A DNA stretch of 64,000 nt from Faecalibacterium sp. I3-3-89 (GTDB taxonomy: Bacteria > Bacillota > Clostridia > Oscillospirales > Ruminococcaceae), in contig NZ_CP094468.1 in NCBI RefSeq assembly GCF_023347275.1, forward strand, positions 2,294,001-2,358,000, in the 5' to 3' direction. The translations under genes and the position numbers were made by a program. Every line of letters begins with the position of its first letter. Position 1 is the stretch's first letter. Positions 44,054-53,729 of this stretch are shown one piece after another. The notes under the pieces were generated by a model. That model was not told the origin of the DNA, did not search any database, and worked only from the letters and a program-made list of their open reading frames with translations.

Positions 44054-45253
44054 TTATCTGCCCAGCTGGAACTCGAAGGTGTAGGCCTCCTCGCCGTAAT
44101 GCTCATTGCCCACCCAGAGGACGGACTTGTCGGTAAGGTCGTAGACCACGCTGTGGACGGTGTTGCTGTTGGAGTCGTCGTTGTTCCAGGTGCGGCGTCC
44201 CACCGAGGCCAGCAGGTCCATTGCGGCGTCCTTGTCCGCTACGATGCCGTCCGTCTCCCGCAGGGCTGCGGCGAGGTGCTCGTAGCGGTCGAGGCCCTTC
44301 CTCTCTGCGGTCGTGCCGTCGTAGTAGCCGGGGGTCTTGATGAAGTTGGTCACGACCTGCCAGTCGGCGGAATCCGAGAGGGCGTCGGTGTCGTTCCAGA
44401 GGACGTTCAGCTGGCGCTGTGCGCCGTCGGCGTCGTGGTCTGCGTCGGTGCCCACCCACTCGAGGATGGCGCTGCGGCCGGTGGAGTCGGCGACCATATA
44501 ATGGAAGCAGCTGCTGGCCGAGTCATGAAGGTCGTACTGCTGGGCCAGCGCCACGGCGTCCTCTACCGAGTCCGCATAGTCGAGAATGAGGCGGAGCAGG
44601 GTGGTGGAGGTGATGTCGGGCCTGTCGGTCTGGGTATCGGTGGGCGTGCCCTTGCCCTCGCCCTGATAGGACATGAAGATGCCGCAGGCCACACCTGCGT
44701 CGTTGATGCCGTCCAGCGGCACATAGGGAGCCGCGAGGGTCAGGAGCTTCTGGCCGATGGTCTCCACGTCCTTGTCCGCGTCGAGGCCGAGGAAGCTCAG
44801 GTCGATGGTGGAGTAGGAGGCATGGCGGCCCTCGCCGGGGTCCGTATAGACGATGGCCGTATTGGTGGCCGAGAAATCGTAGTTGCGGCCAAAGACCCGG
44901 TCGCCGCTCTGGGTGTCCGCCGTAAAGGCCGAGCAGGCGATGCTGCTGGTCTTGATGTGCATGGGAATGATGCCTTTGGTGATGCTCCGGGTGACGAAAG
45001 AGATCAGCTCCGCATCGTTGGATGCGCCGCCCTGCGACAGAAACTCGTCGAAGAAGTAATCGCCCGAGAAGTTGATCTGGTAGACCGCGCCGTCGCGGTG
45101 GGCTTCGTCCCGGTCGGAGAGCTTTTGGAACGAGGCGAGGGTCGTCAGCTCGTTGTGCCAGAGGGCGAACACGGCGACGGCCAGCGCGATGACCAGTGCC
45201 GCCAGCGCGCAGGCGATGCGGCGCAGCAGCTTAGAGAGAGAGTTACGCTTCAT
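44054..45253 (-). CDS. Membrane-anchored linear amide C-N hydrolase (choloylglycine hydrolase family)
   Basis: 399 residues. A hydrophobic helix at about 13-33 anchors the protein with the rest outside. The Ntn-hydrolase core contains Cys107 in SSIACSAF and GRNYDF (Arg123, Asp126), the spacing seen in bile salt hydrolases, penicillin V acylases and acyl-CoA:6-APA acyltransferase relatives. The Cys is far from the N-terminus, so autocleavage of a propeptide of about 106 residues would be needed to free it. The substrate is open: bile salts, N-acyl amino acids or N-acyl homoserine lactones are all family substrates. GGAGG lies before ATG 45253. Confidence 0.8.
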   Translation of the reverse strand: MKRNSLSKLLRRIACALAALVIALAVAVFALWHNELTTLASFQKLSDRDEAHRDGAVYQINFSGDYFFDEFLSQGGASNDAELISFVTRSITKGIIPMHIKTSSIACSAFTADTQSGDRVFGRNYDFSATNTAIVYTDPGEGRHASYSTIDLSFLGLDADKDVETIGQKLLTLAAPYVPLDGINDAGVACGIFMSYQGEGKGTPTDTQTDRPDITSTTLLRLILDYADSVEDAVALAQQYDLHDSASSCFHYMVADSTGRSAILEWVGTDADHDADGAQRQLNVLWNDTDALSDSADWQVVTNFIKTPGYYDGTTAERKGLDRYEHLAAALRETDGIVADKDAAMDLLASVGRRTWNNDDSNSNTVHSVVYDLTDKSVLWVGNEHYGEEAYTFEFQLGR

Positions 45254-45299
45254 GGAGACCTCCTGAAAAAGTCAAGAAATATAGATAAAATACTCGAAC

Positions 45300-45328
45300 A
45301 TTTTATCACGACTTTCGTCGTATTACAA
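45300..45328 (-). promoter_or_regulatory. Promoter of the C-N hydrolase gene, with palindrome in the spacer
   Basis: TTGTAA, 17 bp, TAAAAT on the minus strand. The spacer contains ACGAC-GAAA-GTCGT, a 5-bp inverted repeat that could be an operator. Confidence 0.6.
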
Positions 45329-45352
45329 GGCTTCTGGGGCAATAAGGGCGCG

Positions 45353-45389
45353 AAAAAGCAGGCACTGTGAACCAGCGCCTGCTTTTTTT
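45353..45389 (-). terminator. Terminator after rodA
   Basis: GCAGGC/GCCTGC stem with A-run on one side and T-run on the other, 10 bp beyond the rodA stop. It can act in both directions. Confidence 0.8.
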
Positions 45390-45398
45390 GCGAGTGCG

Positions 45399-46616
45399 TT
45401 ACCCAAACAGCTTTTTCGTGTTGTGCATATACACCGACAGCACCAGACCCACGCAGATATACAGCATGAGCACCGAGCTGCCGCCCGCCGAGTAGAAGGG
45501 CAGGGTGACACCGATGACGGGCAGGACCCGAAGGTTCATCCCCACATTGACGAAGATCTGGGCCATGAGCGCGCCGCCGATGCCCGCGCAGATGAAGGAA
45601 CCCAGCATATCCTCGCTGCCTGCGCCGGTGGCGAAGGTCTTGATGATGATGGCCAGCAGGACGCCCAGCACCACGCAGCAGCCTACGAAGCCCGCCGCGT
45701 TGCCGATCCAGCAAAGGATAAAGTCGTTGTGGGCGTTGGGGACGCTGTAGTAGCGGCCCTCGAAAAAACCGTTGCCGAAGATGCCGCCCGAGCCGATGGC
45801 GATCTCGCCCCGCTGCTGCTGATAGATGATGTTCTTCCAGACCGTCTCGCTGGGTGCCCAGCCTGTCTCATTGTTGGGGTCGATGACCGCGAGGATGCGG
45901 TACCACTGGTAGCCTTTGCCGATCTTGTCGCTGAAAAAGGCGAAGGCCACGGCCATCGCCGCCGCGAGGGCGGACGCCGCCCCGATGATATACTTCCAGC
46001 TCAGACCGGCTGCAAACAGCATACAGCAGCCGATGATGCCGTAGATGATGGCCGTACCGTCATCGCCCTGAATGTGGATGATGGCGATGGGCACAAAGAG
46101 GTGGAGCAGCAGCTTGCCCAGCTCCTTCGGCTCGTTGAGCCGGCTGCGGACGTTGTTCAGGTGCATGGCAAAGGTGAGGATGAAGCTGATCTTCGCCAGC
46201 TCAGTGGGCTGGAAGGTGAAGCCGCCCAGCTTATACCACGAGTAGTTGTCGGTGTCGCCTGCGTTGTAGCCGATGGTCAGCGGGCCGATGCTCACGTTGC
46301 GGATGACCAGCGTGGGCAGCACGAGGCCCCACGTAAGAGCCACATGGACGGGCCAGACATTGACGAGGCTGCGGTAGTCGATGTTGGACAGGAGGATGGC
46401 CACCACGATGCCGATGGCGGACGCGCCCGCCTGCACCATGGCCCGGCGGTAGTCGCCGATGCCGGTGATCTGACCGGTCAGGCCATCTACGGCGAAGCCG
46501 TTTCCCTGCTTTGCGGCCCACGATGCCAGTGCCAGCACGGCCATCCCGCTGCTGAACAGGCAGAGCAGAAGATAGACCTTGTCCGTCCGCTTCCAATATC
46601 GCTGAATGCTTTCCAA
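45399..46616 (-). CDS. rodA: FtsW/RodA/SpoVE-family peptidoglycan glycosyltransferase
   Basis: 405-residue membrane protein with about ten helices that polymerises lipid II in elongation or division. Family landmarks: SWYKLGGFTFQPTELAKISFIL, HIQGDDGTAIIYG, GFFEGRYYSVPNAHNDFIL, and LPVIGVTLPFYSAGGSSVL near the C-terminus. I chose a TTG start at 46616 because GAAAGGTGG lies just ahead and the protein then begins ESIQRYWKRTDKVYLLL; the longer frame has no membrane or known sequence. The QGDD and PNAHNDF form suits RodA. Confidence 0.9.
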   Translation of the reverse strand: MESIQRYWKRTDKVYLLLCLFSSGMAVLALASWAAKQGNGFAVDGLTGQITGIGDYRRAMVQAGASAIGIVVAILLSNIDYRSLVNVWPVHVALTWGLVLPTLVIRNVSIGPLTIGYNAGDTDNYSWYKLGGFTFQPTELAKISFILTFAMHLNNVRSRLNEPKELGKLLLHLFVPIAIIHIQGDDGTAIIYGIIGCCMLFAAGLSWKYIIGAASALAAAMAVAFAFFSDKIGKGYQWYRILAVIDPNNETGWAPSETVWKNIIYQQQRGEIAIGSGGIFGNGFFEGRYYSVPNAHNDFILCWIGNAAGFVGCCVVLGVLLAIIIKTFATGAGSEDMLGSFICAGIGGALMAQIFVNVGMNLRVLPVIGVTLPFYSAGGSSVLMLYICVGLVLSVYMHNTKKLFG

Positions 46617-46683
46617 AAAAGCACCACCTTTCTGGTATCTCAAAAGTCCCGCCTCACAGCCGGGCGCAATATCCCTCTGCTTT

Positions 46684-46712
46684 ATTATACAGCAGGCAGA
46701 GAGGGGGCGCAA
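46684..46712 (-). promoter_or_regulatory. rodA promoter
   Basis: TTGCGC, 17 bp, perfect TATAAT on the minus strand, about 70 bp before the TTG start. Confidence 0.7.
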
Positions 46713-46754
46713 GATGGCCGGTTGTGACAGCTTTGCAAAATCGGCGCAGAACGC

Positions 46755-46783
46755 TTGACAAAGGCAGACCGGGCCTCTACAAT
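46755..46783 (+). promoter_or_regulatory. Near-consensus promoter before the secreted His-Cys protein
   Basis: TTGACA, 17 bp, TACAAT. The best -35 and spacing in this part of the window; strong constitutive expression is likely. Confidence 0.8.
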
Positions 46784-46844
46784 GAGACATACCGGGGCGG
46801 CAGATGGCCGCTGTCCGGCGTTCTTGGAGGAACAAATATTATAT

Positions 46845-48185
46845 ATGAAGGAACAACGCCATCGATTTTTGTGCGCGGTCTGCGCACTGGCACTGGTGCT
46901 GACGGCCGTTCTGGCCCCTGCTGCGTGGGCAGCCGAGGGGACGGACGAGGCACAGGCTGAGGCAAAGACCACCCTCACTGCCGACGATGCCGCCCAGATG
47001 CAGCAGGCGGACGCCGCTGTCACAGCCCTCACCGGCAGCGAAGAATACGAGCAGATGTCCCGGGAACAGCGGCGCGCTGCGGCTCTGGATGAGCTGGACG
47101 GGCTGGCCCGGAAAGGGCTGGTGCGGCGCAGCTCCATCCGCACCGATGAGGAGAACGGCATCGTCAGCTTCACCTACAGCTGCGGCGTGCTGGGCGGTAT
47201 CCTGTTCACCCCCGCCGACGAGCTGGAGGAGATGACCCTTGACGCCGGGGAGAACGGCCTGCGCCCCCCGCGCGGCCTCGCCGAGGCCTCCCCCTGTGCG
47301 GAGATGCCCCTGACGGAGGACGTCCGGGAGGCTGCAGCGGCCCGGCAGAACGCCCGGCAGAGCGACGAAAACGCCCTGCCCGACACCATTGGCCGCGCTG
47401 CCATTTACTACGCCTTTGACAACACGGTGAACAGCTCCCGCTTCCCCTATTATTCCTATATGCAGGGCTTCTGGGAGGGCATGGGCATCCGCACGACCAT
47501 GAACACCCGGGTGACGCTGGCTGACCTGCGCCGGATGGACCGGTACGACCTGTGCATCCTGAGCGCCCACGGTGCCTATTACACCTACAGCTACGGTGCC
47601 CTCTGGAAGCGCACCCGCACCGAACCCATCATCCTGCTGACGGAGGAGTCCACATTTTATAAGGACATCATCTACAGCTTCGAGCTGCTGTCCCACCGGG
47701 TCATCAAGATGAACGGCCTCTACTGCGCCACAGCGGATTTCTTCCGCAATGCTTACCGCGCTGGCCAGCTCAGCAGCACCATCGTCTACTCCGAGACCTG
47801 CGAGTTTCTGGGCGTCACGGGCAGCGTGGACGAGTCGATGGCCGAGGCTCTGCTGGCTGGAGGCGCACGGGCTGTGCTGGGCTATGTGAACAACGTCTAC
47901 ACCGTCTACTCCCGCAGTATGCTCTGGGACACCGTCAACCATCTCGGCATGGGAATGACCATCGGCGGGGCCGTGACCCACGCCAAGGACACCTACGGCG
48001 AGAACGACATCATCTGGTACACCGAGCAGGGCGGCCGCCGCCCCCACGCCGCAGCGGCCTATCTGGTGCTCTACGGCGACCCAAACGCCCGCCTGAACGT
48101 GCCGACCAACTACTCGTTGGCCCAGCGTGCGGACGAGATCACCGTGGACGACATCATCGGAGAAGTTCTGGATCGTGCCGCCTGA
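46845..48185 (+). CDS. Secreted protein with a clan CD-like His-Cys pair (putative cysteine peptidase)
   Basis: 446 residues. A signal peptide (RFLCAVCALALVLTAVL ... AWAAEG) leads to a helical, Ala/Glu-rich region to about 175. The C-terminal half has the alternating layout of caspase-like folds: a hydrophobic strand then His242-Gly in CILSAHGAYYTY, and a second strand then Cys319 in IVYSETCEFLG, followed by ARAVLGYVNNVYTVY. HG after a strand and Cys about 75 residues later is the arrangement of C25/CHAT-type peptidases. I do not recognise the family by name. The function could be proteolysis or processing of surface proteins. GGAGG lies 14 bases upstream, a little far. Confidence 0.6.
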   Translation: MKEQRHRFLCAVCALALVLTAVLAPAAWAAEGTDEAQAEAKTTLTADDAAQMQQADAAVTALTGSEEYEQMSREQRRAAALDELDGLARKGLVRRSSIRTDEENGIVSFTYSCGVLGGILFTPADELEEMTLDAGENGLRPPRGLAEASPCAEMPLTEDVREAAAARQNARQSDENALPDTIGRAAIYYAFDNTVNSSRFPYYSYMQGFWEGMGIRTTMNTRVTLADLRRMDRYDLCILSAHGAYYTYSYGALWKRTRTEPIILLTEESTFYKDIIYSFELLSHRVIKMNGLYCATADFFRNAYRAGQLSSTIVYSETCEFLGVTGSVDESMAEALLAGGARAVLGYVNNVYTVYSRSMLWDTVNHLGMGMTIGGAVTHAKDTYGENDIIWYTEQGGRRPHAAAAYLVLYGDPNARLNVPTNYSLAQRADEITVDDIIGEVLDRAA

Positions 48186-48188
48186 GCG

Positions 48189-48217
48189 TTGCACTTTTGA
48201 TGAAAATCGTTTATACT
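48189..48217 (+). promoter_or_regulatory. tsaE operon promoter
   Basis: TTGCAC, 17 bp, TATACT, directly abutting the terminator hairpin of the preceding gene. Confidence 0.7.
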
Positions 48218-48249
48218 AAGGGATGGCAGTGATATGCCATCCCTTTTTT
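48218..48249 (+). terminator. Terminator overlapping the tsaE transcription start
   Basis: AAGGGATGGCA/TGCCATCCC stem and TTTTTT. A transcript begun at the promoter just before it would start within the left arm and so would lack part of the stem, while read-through from upstream would form it whole. Confidence 0.8.
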
Positions 48250-48277
48250 ACATCGGAACATATGAGGTAGGATACCC

Positions 48278-48703
48278 ATGTCTGAATTTATCACCCACTC
48301 CCGCGAGGAGACGGTGGCGCTGGGCGAGCGGCTGGCACAGCATCTTGCACCCGGCGCGCTCATCGCCTTCACCGGCGGGCTTGGCGCGGGCAAGACGGCC
48401 TTCTGTGAGGGTCTGGCCAAGGGCCTCGGCTGTACCGACCCGGTCAGCAGCCCCACCTTCGCCATCGTGAATTATTACCGCGGGCCGCGGCCCTTCGCGC
48501 ACTTTGACCTGTACCGCATCTCTACGGAGAACGACCTGTGCGCGGCCGGTTTCTACGACTATCTGGATGAGGGTGCTGTGGTGGCGGCAGAGTGGAGCGA
48601 GAACTTCGCCGACCTGCTGGCACTGGAAGACCCCATCCGCATCAACATCGAGCGTGTGGACGACACCACCCGCCGCATCACCATCGAGGGGGCAGAAGTA
48701 TGA
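48278..48703 (+). CDS. tsaE: tRNA threonylcarbamoyladenosine biosynthesis ATPase TsaE
   Basis: 141-residue P-loop protein needed with TsaB and TsaD for the t6A modification of tRNAs reading ANN codons. Walker A is GGLGAGKTAF, and the family motifs SSPTFAIVNYY, HFDLYR and AAEWSENF follow. It overlaps tsaB by 4 bp. Confidence 0.95.
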   Translation: MSEFITHSREETVALGERLAQHLAPGALIAFTGGLGAGKTAFCEGLAKGLGCTDPVSSPTFAIVNYYRGPRPFAHFDLYRISTENDLCAAGFYDYLDEGAVVAAEWSENFADLLALEDPIRINIERVDDTTRRITIEGAEV

Positions 48704-49437
48704 ACATCTTAGCCGTGGATACGGCGGGCAAGACGCTGGGCGTGGCCCTGCTGCAGGATGACCGCCTGCTCTACGAATGCTATCTCGACGCGGGCATGAC
48801 CCACAGTGAGACCCTGATGCCCCTCGTCGATCATTGCCTCAGCCTCTGCGGCATGGGCTGCGGGGACATCGACCTCTACGGCGTCAATGCAGGCCCCGGC
48901 AGCTTCACCGGGCTGCGCATCGGACTGGCGGCGGTCAAGGGGCTGGCCTTCCCCCGGGAGACCCTCTGCGCCCCGGTGTCCACGCTGGAAGCGCTGGCAG
49001 CGGCCCACACCGGCAGCGGCACCGTGCTCTGTGCACTGGACGCCCGCCGCGCGCAGGTATACAGCGCCGCCTTTGACCTCGAGACCCATGAGCGCCTGCT
49101 GGACGACGACGCCCGGGCCGTGGCAGACCTTGCAGAGTTCGTAGAAAATTGCAAAAAGCCCCTGTTTTTTGTTGGTGATGGCGCGGCTCTGTGCTATAAT
49201 AAATACAGCGGCGTCCCGGGCGTGCTCTGCGTGCCCCCGGCCCTCCGCAATGGCCGCGCCGCTGCGGTGGCCTATGTGGCAAAGCAGATGGCCCAGCGGG
49301 GCGAAGCCGTCCTGCCCGAGGCCCTGCTGCCGGACTACCACCGGCTGAGTCAGGCCGAGCGGGAGCGGGCCGAGCGTCTGGCCGCAGAGGCCGCCCGTAC
49401 CGAAACACCCGAAGATACTGCAAAGGGAAAGGATTGA
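48700..49437 (+). CDS. tsaB: tRNA threonylcarbamoyladenosine biosynthesis protein TsaB
   Basis: 245 residues. ASKHA fold with NILAVDTAGKTLGVALL, the family signature NAGPGSFTGLRIGLAAVKGLA and CALDARRAQVY. It scaffolds TsaD in t6A synthesis. The start ATG overlaps the tsaE stop. The rimI and tsaD genes that often follow are not here; rpiB follows instead. Confidence 0.95.
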   Translation: MNILAVDTAGKTLGVALLQDDRLLYECYLDAGMTHSETLMPLVDHCLSLCGMGCGDIDLYGVNAGPGSFTGLRIGLAAVKGLAFPRETLCAPVSTLEALAAAHTGSGTVLCALDARRAQVYSAAFDLETHERLLDDDARAVADLAEFVENCKKPLFFVGDGAALCYNKYSGVPGVLCVPPALRNGRAAAVAYVAKQMAQRGEAVLPEALLPDYHRLSQAERERAERLAAEAARTETPEDTAKGKD

Positions 49438-49442
49438 CACCA

Positions 49443-49889
49443 ATGGCAAAACCCATCGCACTTGCCGCCGACCACGGCGGATTTGAACTGAAAGAGGCCG
49501 TCAAGGCACATTTGGACGAGCTGGGGCTGGAATACATCGATTTCGGCACCCACAGCACCGCCAGTGTGGACTACCCCGACATGGCCCTGCCCGCCTGCGA
49601 CGCTGTGGTGAGCGGCCAGTGCAGCAAGGCGCTGCTCTTCTGCGGCACCGGCGTGGGCATCAGCATGGCGGCCAACAAGGTCAAGGGCATCCGCGCCTGC
49701 TGCTGCTCTGACAGCTTCAGCTGTGAGTATACCCGCCGCCACAACGACGCGAACGCCCTGTGCATGGGCGGCCGCGTCGTCGGCCCCGGCCTCGCCTGCC
49801 AGCTGGTAGATCTCTTTCTCAACACCGAGTTCGAGGGCGGCCGCCACGAAAAGCGCATCGCCAAGCTGATGGCCATTGAAAACCGTTAA
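49443..49889 (+). CDS. rpiB: Ribose 5-phosphate isomerase B
   Basis: 148-residue sugar-phosphate isomerase of the RpiB/LacAB family, interconverting ribose 5- and ribulose 5-phosphate. Motifs: LAADHGGFELKEAV, VDYPD, CGTGVGISMAANKV (active-site Cys region), and RHNDANALCMGGRVVG. ATG 49443 is preferred to a TTG nine bases earlier. The stop codon is formed by the first bases of the R4 repeat. Confidence 0.94.
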   Translation: MAKPIALAADHGGFELKEAVKAHLDELGLEYIDFGTHSTASVDYPDMALPACDAVVSGQCSKALLFCGTGVGISMAANKVKGIRACCCSDSFSCEYTRRHNDANALCMGGRVVGPGLACQLVDLFLNTEFEGGRHEKRIAKLMAIENR

Positions 49890-49935
49890 CCTCTCCGTCC
49901 CGGCCTTGTCGAGCGCGAGCGAGACTGAGAGGTTA
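49887..49935. repeat. Minimal CTCTCC repeat R4
   Basis: TAACCTCTCCGTC and GACTGAGAGGTTA are near-perfect inverted ends around only 23 bp. It is the shortest complete member seen and lies between rpiB and upp. Confidence 0.8.
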
Positions 49936-49982
49936 TCCCTTCGTGTTCCATATTTTTATTCACAATATAAGGAGCGTGTATT

Positions 49983-50609
49983 ATGACCCCTATGATCGTT
50001 GAGCATCCGCTGCTGCAGCACAAACTGAGCATTCTGCGCAACAAGCAGACCGGCACCAAGGAGTTCCGTGACCTCGTGGGCGAGATCGCAACCCTGCTGT
50101 GCTACGAGGCTACCCGTGACCTGCCTCTGGAAGAGGTGGAGATCGAGACTCCCATCACGATGGCAAAGACCAAGGTCCTCGCAGGCCGCAAGCTGGCTCT
50201 GGTGCCCATCCTCCGCGCCGGCATGGGTATGCTGGACGGTATGCTGACCCTGCTGCCCGCTGCAAAGGTGGGCTTCATCGGCCTCTACCGCGACGAGACC
50301 ACCCTGCAGCCCGTAGAGTACTTCTGCAAGCTGCCGCAGGACATCGCCGAGCGCGACGTTCTGGTGCTTGACCCGATGCTGGCGACCGGCGGCAGCGCCA
50401 TCGACGCCATCACCCAGATCAAGAAGCACGGCGCAAAGCGCATCAAGTTCATCGGCCTCATCGCTGCTCCCGAAGGCATCAAGGCCCTGCACGAGGCACA
50501 CCCCGACGTGGACATCTACCTCGGCGCACAGGACGACCACCTGAACGAGAACGGCTACATCGTCCCCGGTCTGGGCGACGCAGGCGACCGTATCTACGGC
50601 ACCAAGTAA
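49983..50609 (+). CDS. upp: Uracil phosphoribosyltransferase
   Basis: 208-residue pyrimidine salvage enzyme making UMP from uracil and PRPP. PRPP-binding loop [34 protein letters not shown], and uracil-binding [17 protein letters not shown] at the C-terminus. AAGGAG lies before ATG 49983. Confidence 0.96.
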
Positions 50610-50630
50610 GCTGGAATATCATAGCAGACC

Positions 50631-50666
50631 AAAGCGCCCTGCCGGGTCATCGGCAGGGCGCTTTTT
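50631..50666. terminator. Bidirectional terminator between upp and ilvD
   Basis: AAAGCGCCCTGCCG/CGGCAGGGCGCTTT stem with flanking A and T runs, between converging genes. Confidence 0.9.
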
Positions 50667-50693
50667 CTGTAGCTGTCTGGTTCTACGGCGTGC

Positions 50694-52352
50694 TTACTTC
50701 AGCACTGCGCCGAGGTTTGCACTGGTGACCATGCGGGCGTAGCGGGACAGCCAGCCGGTCTTGATGTTGGGTTCGGGGGCGACGTACTTGGCCTTGCGCT
50801 CGGCCAACACCTCATCCGAAACCTCCAGCGTGATGCTGGCGTTGGGGATGTCGATGTGGATGGTATCGCCCTCCTCGATGAGGCCGATGGGGCCGCCGGA
50901 AGCGGCCTCCGGGCTGACGTGGCCGATGGCCGCGCCACGGGAAGCGCCGGAGAAGCGGCCGTCGGTGATGAGGGCCACGGTCTTGTCCAGCTTCATGCCG
51001 GCCAGCGCGGAGGTGGGGTTCAGCATCTCACGCATACCGGGGCCGCCCTTGGGGCCTTCGTAGCGGATGACCACCACGTCGCCCGGGACGATCTTGCCCG
51101 CATAGATGGCGGCGATGGCCGTCTCCTCGCTGTTGAAGACGCGGGCCGGGCCGGAGTGCTCCTGCATCTCGGGGGCGACGGCGCTGCGCTTGACGACGCA
51201 GCCGTCGGGGGCGATGTTGCCCCAGAGGATCTGCAGGCCGCCGGTCGGGGAATACGGATCCTCGATGGGACGGATGGCCTTGTCGTTCAGGATATGAGCA
51301 CCCTTGATGTTCTCACCGAGGGTCTTACCGGTGACGGTGGGGACGTCGAGGTCCAGCAGGCCCTTCTTGGCCAGCTCAGCCTGCACGGCGGGGATGCCGC
51401 CAGCGGCGTAGAGGTCGGGCATATGGGTGGGGCCTGCGGGAGCCAGATGGCAGAGGTTCGGGGTCTTGGCGCTGATCTCATTGAAGAGCTTCAGGTCGAT
51501 GGGCACACCGGCCTCGTAGGCGATGGCCAGCAGGTGGAGGACGGTGTTGGTGGAGCAGCCCAGCGCCATATCGCAGGTCAGCGCGTTGCGGATGGAGCGC
51601 TCGTTGATGATCTGGCGGGCGGTGATGCCCTTCTTTACCATCTCCATGATGGCCATACCGGCGTGCTTTGCCAGCTGGAGGCGCTTGGAGTAGACGGCGG
51701 GGATGGTGCCGTTGCCGGGCAGGGCGATGCCGATGGCCTCGCACAGGCAGTTCATGCTGTTGGCGGTGTACATACCGGAGCAGCTGCCGCAGCTGGGGCA
51801 GCAGTTGCAGGTGCAGTCTTCCAGCTGCTCGTCGGAGATCATGCCGGCCTTATAGGCACCGACGGCCTCGAACATCTTGGAGAGGCTGACCTCCTCGCCG
51901 CCGTAAGTACCGGCCAGCATGGGGCCGCCGGAGCAGACCACGGCGGGCACATCCATCCGGACGGCGGCCATGACCATACCGGGGACGATCTTATCGCAGT
52001 TGGGCACCAGCACCAGACCGTCCAGCTGATGGGCCATCAGCATGGTCTCCACGCTGTCGCAGATCAGCTCGCGGGAGGCGAGGCTGTACTTCATGCCCAC
52101 ATGGCCCATGGCGATGCCGTCGCAGACGCCGATGGCCGGGATGAGGATGGGGGTGCCGCCTGCCATCTGGACACCGGCCTTGACGGCCTCGGCGACCTTA
52201 TCCAGATTCATGTGGCCGGGGACGATCTCGCTGTAGGCGCTCACCACGCCGATAAGGGGGCGGTCCAGCTCTTCCGGGGTGTAGCCCAAAGCGTAAAACA
52301 GGCTGCGGTTGGGCGCGCGCTCCGAGCCTTTAGTCACGTTGTCACTTCTCAT
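50694..52352 (-). CDS. ilvD: Dihydroxy-acid dehydratase
   Basis: 552-residue iron-sulfur dehydratase, third step of isoleucine/valine synthesis. Cluster cysteines lie in [12 protein letters not shown] and [22 protein letters not shown] regions; [18 protein letters not shown] and [21 protein letters not shown] are family signatures. ATG 52352 has AGGAGG; a start six codons upstream has none. Last gene of ilvBNCD. Confidence 0.96.
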   Translation of the reverse strand: MRSDNVTKGSERAPNRSLFYALGYTPEELDRPLIGVVSAYSEIVPGHMNLDKVAEAVKAGVQMAGGTPILIPAIGVCDGIAMGHVGMKYSLASRELICDSVETMLMAHQLDGLVLVPNCDKIVPGMVMAAVRMDVPAVVCSGGPMLAGTYGGEEVSLSKMFEAVGAYKAGMISDEQLEDCTCNCCPSCGSCSGMYTANSMNCLCEAIGIALPGNGTIPAVYSKRLQLAKHAGMAIMEMVKKGITARQIINERSIRNALTCDMALGCSTNTVLHLLAIAYEAGVPIDLKLFNEISAKTPNLCHLAPAGPTHMPDLYAAGGIPAVQAELAKKGLLDLDVPTVTGKTLGENIKGAHILNDKAIRPIEDPYSPTGGLQILWGNIAPDGCVVKRSAVAPEMQEHSGPARVFNSEETAIAAIYAGKIVPGDVVVIRYEGPKGGPGMREMLNPTSALAGMKLDKTVALITDGRFSGASRGAAIGHVSPEAASGGPIGLIEEGDTIHIDIPNASITLEVSDEVLAERKAKYVAPEPNIKTGWLSRYARMVTSANLGAVLK

Positions 52353-52420
52353 TTTATCCTCCTGATGCAAAAAGCGCCGGAGTCAGCAGCTTTTCTGCTA
52401 AAACCGACGCTCAAAAACTC

Positions 52421-52552
52421 AACCTCTCAGTCTGCTTCGCAGACAGCTTCCCTACCGAGGGGAGCCTCTGGCGAAGAGATGAGGCTTTACGATATGCCAA
52501 GGCCTCCCCTCGCTAGGGGAGGTGGCAGCGCGTCAGCGCTGACGGAGAGGTT
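52421..52552. repeat. MITE-like palindromic repeat R5 (between ilvC and ilvD)
   Basis: 132 bp, ends AACCTCTCAGTC and GACGGAGAGGTT. The left half has TCTGCTTCGCAGA and CTCCCC-like hairpins; the right half has CCTCCCCT/AGGGGAGG and GCGTCAGCGCTGAC. It is the best-preserved copy with R1, in the opposite orientation to R1. Confidence 0.88.
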
Positions 52553-52564
52553 TTGCTGATTTTC

Positions 52565-53608
<1,044 letters not shown>

Positions 53609-53683
53609 TTATTTCAGTGTAGGATAAATGTAAGCATCGTATATTTTTCGCTCACTGGGGAGCGGAAAAGCAAGTTTGCCAAT

Positions 53684-53728
53684 GGCTCCCCCTTTGGGGG
53701 AGCTGTCTGCGGAGCAGACTGAGAGGGC
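53684..53728. repeat. Half CTCTCC repeat R6
   Basis: GGCTCCCCCTTTGGGGGAGC followed by GTCTGCGGAGCAGAC and TGAGAGGG; corresponds to one half of the full repeat, between ilvN and ilvC. Confidence 0.7.
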
Positions 53729-53729
53729 T

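Noticed and set aside
46617..46835. N-terminal extension of the RodA/FtsW gene
   Set aside because: It crosses the promoter, has no membrane or family sequence, and a TTG with a good ribosome site fits the known N-terminus.
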